A stretch of DNA of 7,757 nt from contig CABTZE010000094.1 of the NCBI GenBank assembly GCA_902489215.1, positions 1-7,757 on the forward strand, written 5' to 3'. The position numbers were made by a program, and so were the translations under genes. The DNA comes from an uncultured Brevibacterium sp. GTDB lineage: Bacteria > Actinomycetota > Actinomycetes > Actinomycetales > Brevibacteriaceae. Positions within the stretch are counted from its first letter, which is position 1. Every line of letters starts with the position of its first letter. Below the pieces are notes generated by a model. The model had not been told where the DNA came from. It did no database searches and saw only the letters and a program-made list of their open reading frames with translations. Shown here one piece after another: positions 5,798 to 7,757 of the stretch.

Positions 5798-6880
5798 ATG
5801 ACCGTTCCCTTCACCGCTAACGAAAGCAGCGTCATGAAGGACGTGCGTAACTGGTCGGATCTCATCGTGGGCCTCATGGACCACCGGCATATGGACCGCG
5901 GCACCGCGGCGTGGGCTATGGACCAGATCATGTCCGGTGATGTCCCCGATGTCACTATGGCCGCTTTCCTTGTGGCTCACCACGGCAAAGGTGAAACAGT
6001 CGAAGAGATTACAGGTCTCGTGTCGGCAATGATGGAGCACGCGGTTTCAGTCGAAGGGCTCGACGGCTATGTCGACATCGTCGGCACCGGCGGCGACAGG
6101 GCGAAGACTGTGAACATCTCATCGACAGCGTCGTTCGTTATTGCTGGATCCGGTGTGCCGGTGGCAAAGCACGGAAACCGGGCCACCTCCTCGGCCTCGG
6201 GTTCGGCCGATGTTTTTGAGCACCTCGGGCTGGCACTTGACCTAACCCCGGAGCAGACGGCGGCTGTTGCAGAAAAAGTCGGCATGGCGTTCCTGTTTGC
6301 GAATGTCTACCACCCATCGATGCGCTTCATCGCACCTGTTCGCAAGCAGATTGCTGTGCCCAGTGCGTTCAACATCCTCGGTCCTCTCGCAAATCCGGCG
6401 GGGACTCGTTCTACTGCCATCGGTGTGTCGGACCCGGCTATGGCGCCGCTGATCGCGGGAGTACTTGCTGAACGGGGTGATTCCGCTCTTGTCTTCCGAT
6501 CGCAGGACGGCCTGGACGAACTGTCCAACACCGCAGTCAATGACGTGTGGGAAGTGCGCGGCGGACAGATTGAGCACTCGGTATTCGATGCGACGTCTCT
6601 TGGAATTGCACGAGTGACGAAGGATGACCTGCGCGGCGGCGACCCCGCCTACAACGCCTCTGTTATTCGCCGCACGCTGGAAGGGGAGACCGGGCCCGTG
6701 CGAGACGCTGTGCTGCTCAATGCCGCTGCAGCTCTTGTGGCTGCCTCTGACGACGCCGAGGCGCCGCTTGCCGACCGCTTGTCGGTTCAGTTCCAGCGTG
6801 CTCAGGAAACGCTTGATGCAGGAAAGGCCGCCGCGAAGCTCGACCAGCTGGTTGAAGAGTCAGCCGCGGCTTCCGCCTGA
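5798..6880 (+). CDS. trpD: Anthranilate phosphoribosyltransferase
   Basis: Catalyses transfer of the phosphoribosyl group from PRPP to anthranilate, the second committed step of tryptophan synthesis, in the cytoplasm. The 360-aa protein matches the family in length and motifs: an N-terminal helical domain; the PRPP pyrophosphate-binding loop GTGGD (96-100) followed by KTVNISS; KHGNRATSSASGSAD (124-138), which binds substrate and PRPP; FNILGPLANP (191-200); and the acidic stretch DGLDELS (237-243), matching the metal/PRPP-binding region. No key residue appears missing. It stands alone, away from other trp genes, divergent from ctaE. Its last 21 bases overlap the 3' end of the neighbouring minus-strand gene, with no terminator between them. 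No Trp-rich leader peptide is seen upstream, so attenuation of that type is unlikely. Confidence 0.97.
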   Translation: MTVPFTANESSVMKDVRNWSDLIVGLMDHRHMDRGTAAWAMDQIMSGDVPDVTMAAFLVAHHGKGETVEEITGLVSAMMEHAVSVEGLDGYVDIVGTGGDRAKTVNISSTASFVIAGSGVPVAKHGNRATSSASGSADVFEHLGLALDLTPEQTAAVAEKVGMAFLFANVYHPSMRFIAPVRKQIAVPSAFNILGPLANPAGTRSTAIGVSDPAMAPLIAGVLAERGDSALVFRSQDGLDELSNTAVNDVWEVRGGQIEHSVFDATSLGIARVTKDDLRGGDPAYNASVIRRTLEGETGPVRDAVLLNAAAALVAASDDAEAPLADRLSVQFQRAQETLDAGKAAAKLDQLVEESAAASA

Positions 6881-7757
6881 GCCCAGCTGCGCTGAGGCGT
6901 AGCCGAAACCTGTTCGCTGCAGAGCCAAGGGCGCAGCTGAGCTGATAAGCACGGTGCCTTCTGCGTAAAGCCACCCCGACAGGAGCGTGTGCTCTTCCAT
7001 GAGCGTGTGCTGATCGGGCTCAACGTGAGCGGCCGTGGCCTCAAGAGACTGTGCCGCGCTGAGCACGCGAGAGGTTGTGGCCGCGGTCTCGGAGGCTGCC
7101 AGCCTTCCCCAGCGGATGAGTGCCAGGTCCCAGCTCCCGTCAGGCTGCGGGCGGGCGGCTGTTATTCGCTCTGTGTTCTTCAGCAGGTCCGCTGCTTCTG
7201 CGCGTGCTTGTACGCGCAGCATGTGCACTGCTGCGTCCAGTGTTTCTCCGGCCGATTCAAAGCGCTGATTCTGGGACAGCTGCCGCAGTCTTCTGTGCAG
7301 CTGCTGACTGAAATCCGCCGTGTTGCCCGCGGTGAACTGCTCAAGCCCGCGTAAGCCCTCCCGGTACGCCTGCTCGTCCGTTACACCAGAGCATGGACCG
7401 GCACACGCGTCGACCTGGCTTGCCGCGCAAGGCCTGAACTTGTCAGACCTGGGGTTCTGAGTGCAGGTTTTCAGCGGATACAGCTGCTCCAGCACCTGCT
7501 TGGCCTGGAGTGCGCTCCTGTGCGACGAAAAAGGGCCGGCGACGAGTAGATCTTGGGGTGGCCGAGAGCGCACGGCGGACACGCGTGGAAAAGCCTCGTC
7601 CGTGAGCTTCAGCCACGTCTGGCGTTCTGGTCGCTTCGATCGCCGGTTGTAGGGCGGGGCGAGTTCGCCGATCAGCCGCACTTCGCGCACCGAGGCTTCG
7701 ATTTCTGTTGCGCAGGGGACTGTGGTGACTTCCTGTGCTGCTGTCACCATTTCTGTC
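6860..7757 (-). CDS. DEDD exonuclease/GIY-YIG (UvrC-like) fusion protein, C-terminal part
   Basis: Partial: the frame is open to the right edge, so the N-terminus is outside the window; about 298 codons are present. Numbering from the first ATG inside the window (7748-7750), the visible part starts in the end of a GIY-YIG nuclease domain (TEIEASVREVRLI...PPYNRR, about 15-37; E23 aligns with the catalytic Glu of UvrC). It continues with a four-cysteine cluster, C96-X11-C108-X7-C116-X3-C120, then a helical UVR-like segment (about 150-178) and a weakly conserved tail. The sequence matches actinobacterial proteins that fuse a DnaQ-like DEDDh 3'-5' exonuclease to the UvrC N-terminal half. There is no room for the UvrC C-terminal endonuclease and helix-hairpin-helix domains, so it is not a complete UvrC. 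The exonuclease domain is inferred from family resemblance, not seen. Role probably in DNA repair or processing. Confidence 0.85.
   Translation of the reverse strand, partial: TEMVTAAQEVTTVPCATEIEASVREVRLIGELAPPYNRRSKRPERQTWLKLTDEAFPRVSAVRSRPPQDLLVAGPFSSHRSALQAKQVLEQLYPLKTCTQNPRSDKFRPCAASQVDACAGPCSGVTDEQAYREGLRGLEQFTAGNTADFSQQLHRRLRQLSQNQRFESAGETLDAAVHMLRVQARAEAADLLKNTERITAARPQPDGSWDLALIRWGRLAASETAATTSRVLSAAQSLEATAAHVEPDQHTLMEEHTLLSGWLYAEGTVLISSAAPLALQRTGFGYASAQLGSGGSRG

Noticed and set aside
5568..5801. Small + strand frame upstream of trpD as a leader peptide
   Set aside because: It has only two widely spaced Trp codons near its start, no adjacent attenuator hairpin with a T-run, and overlaps the trpD Shine-Dalgarno.
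5437..6040. Minus-strand open frames upstream of and inside the trpD start
   Set aside because: They overlap the trpD coding start or the control region and show no family resemblance.
1..7757. CRISPR array, insertion sequence, tRNA or rRNA genes, attachment sites
   Set aside because: No regularly spaced repeats, transposase, paired terminal inverted repeats, cloverleaf-like sequences or conserved rRNA segments were seen on either strand.

Overview
The window looks like a chromosomal piece of a moderately to highly GC-rich actinobacterium, most likely in the Micrococcales (Micrococcaceae-like). Three things suggest this. The gene order ctaE-qcrC-qcrA-qcrB is the actinobacterial arrangement. 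QcrC is the membrane-anchored di-heme cytochrome c of the actinobacterial bc1-aa3 supercomplex. The right-hand gene belongs to the actinobacterial DEDD exonuclease/GIY-YIG (UvrC-like) fusion family, which, from recall, sits beside trpD in Micrococcales. Genus cannot be fixed from the sequence alone.

Layout. Positions 1-60 hold a strong hairpin terminator, probably ending a + strand gene that lies left of the window. Positions about 60-1120 are a roughly 1 kb stretch between convergent transcription units with no convincing gene; it contains several open stretches broken by stops that may be decayed coding sequence. A second strong hairpin (1123-1155) lies just past qcrB. From 1168 to about 5367 the minus strand carries ctaE (oxidase subunit III), qcrC (di-heme cytochrome c), qcrA (Rieske protein) and qcrB (cytochrome b), transcribed in that order. 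Gaps shrink from 50 nt to 41 nt to a one-base stop/start overlap, so this reads as one operon. Positions about 5368-5797 are a divergent control region with direct and inverted repeats. trpD (anthranilate phosphoribosyltransferase) runs on the + strand at 5798-6880. Its 3' end overlaps, tail to tail by 21 bp, the 3' end of the exonuclease/UvrC-like gene, which enters from the right edge on the minus strand and is 5'-truncated by the window.

Function. QcrA, QcrB and QcrC together form complex III (menaquinol:cytochrome c reductase). CtaE is part of complex IV (aa3 cytochrome c oxidase); the catalytic subunits CtaC and CtaD are not in this window. In actinobacteria these complexes form an obligate III2-IV2 supercomplex in which QcrC passes electrons directly to the oxidase in place of a soluble cytochrome c. 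trpD is an isolated tryptophan biosynthesis gene and the right-hand gene is a nucleic-acid-processing protein; neither has an evident functional link to respiration.

I did not find a previously undescribed system. The main points worth a second look are the probable leaderless GTG start of ctaE with an upstream 11-bp-period direct repeat, the trpD/UvrC-like convergent overlap, the exact conservation of the UvrC four-cysteine pattern in the fusion protein, and the unexplained 1 kb gap left of the operon.
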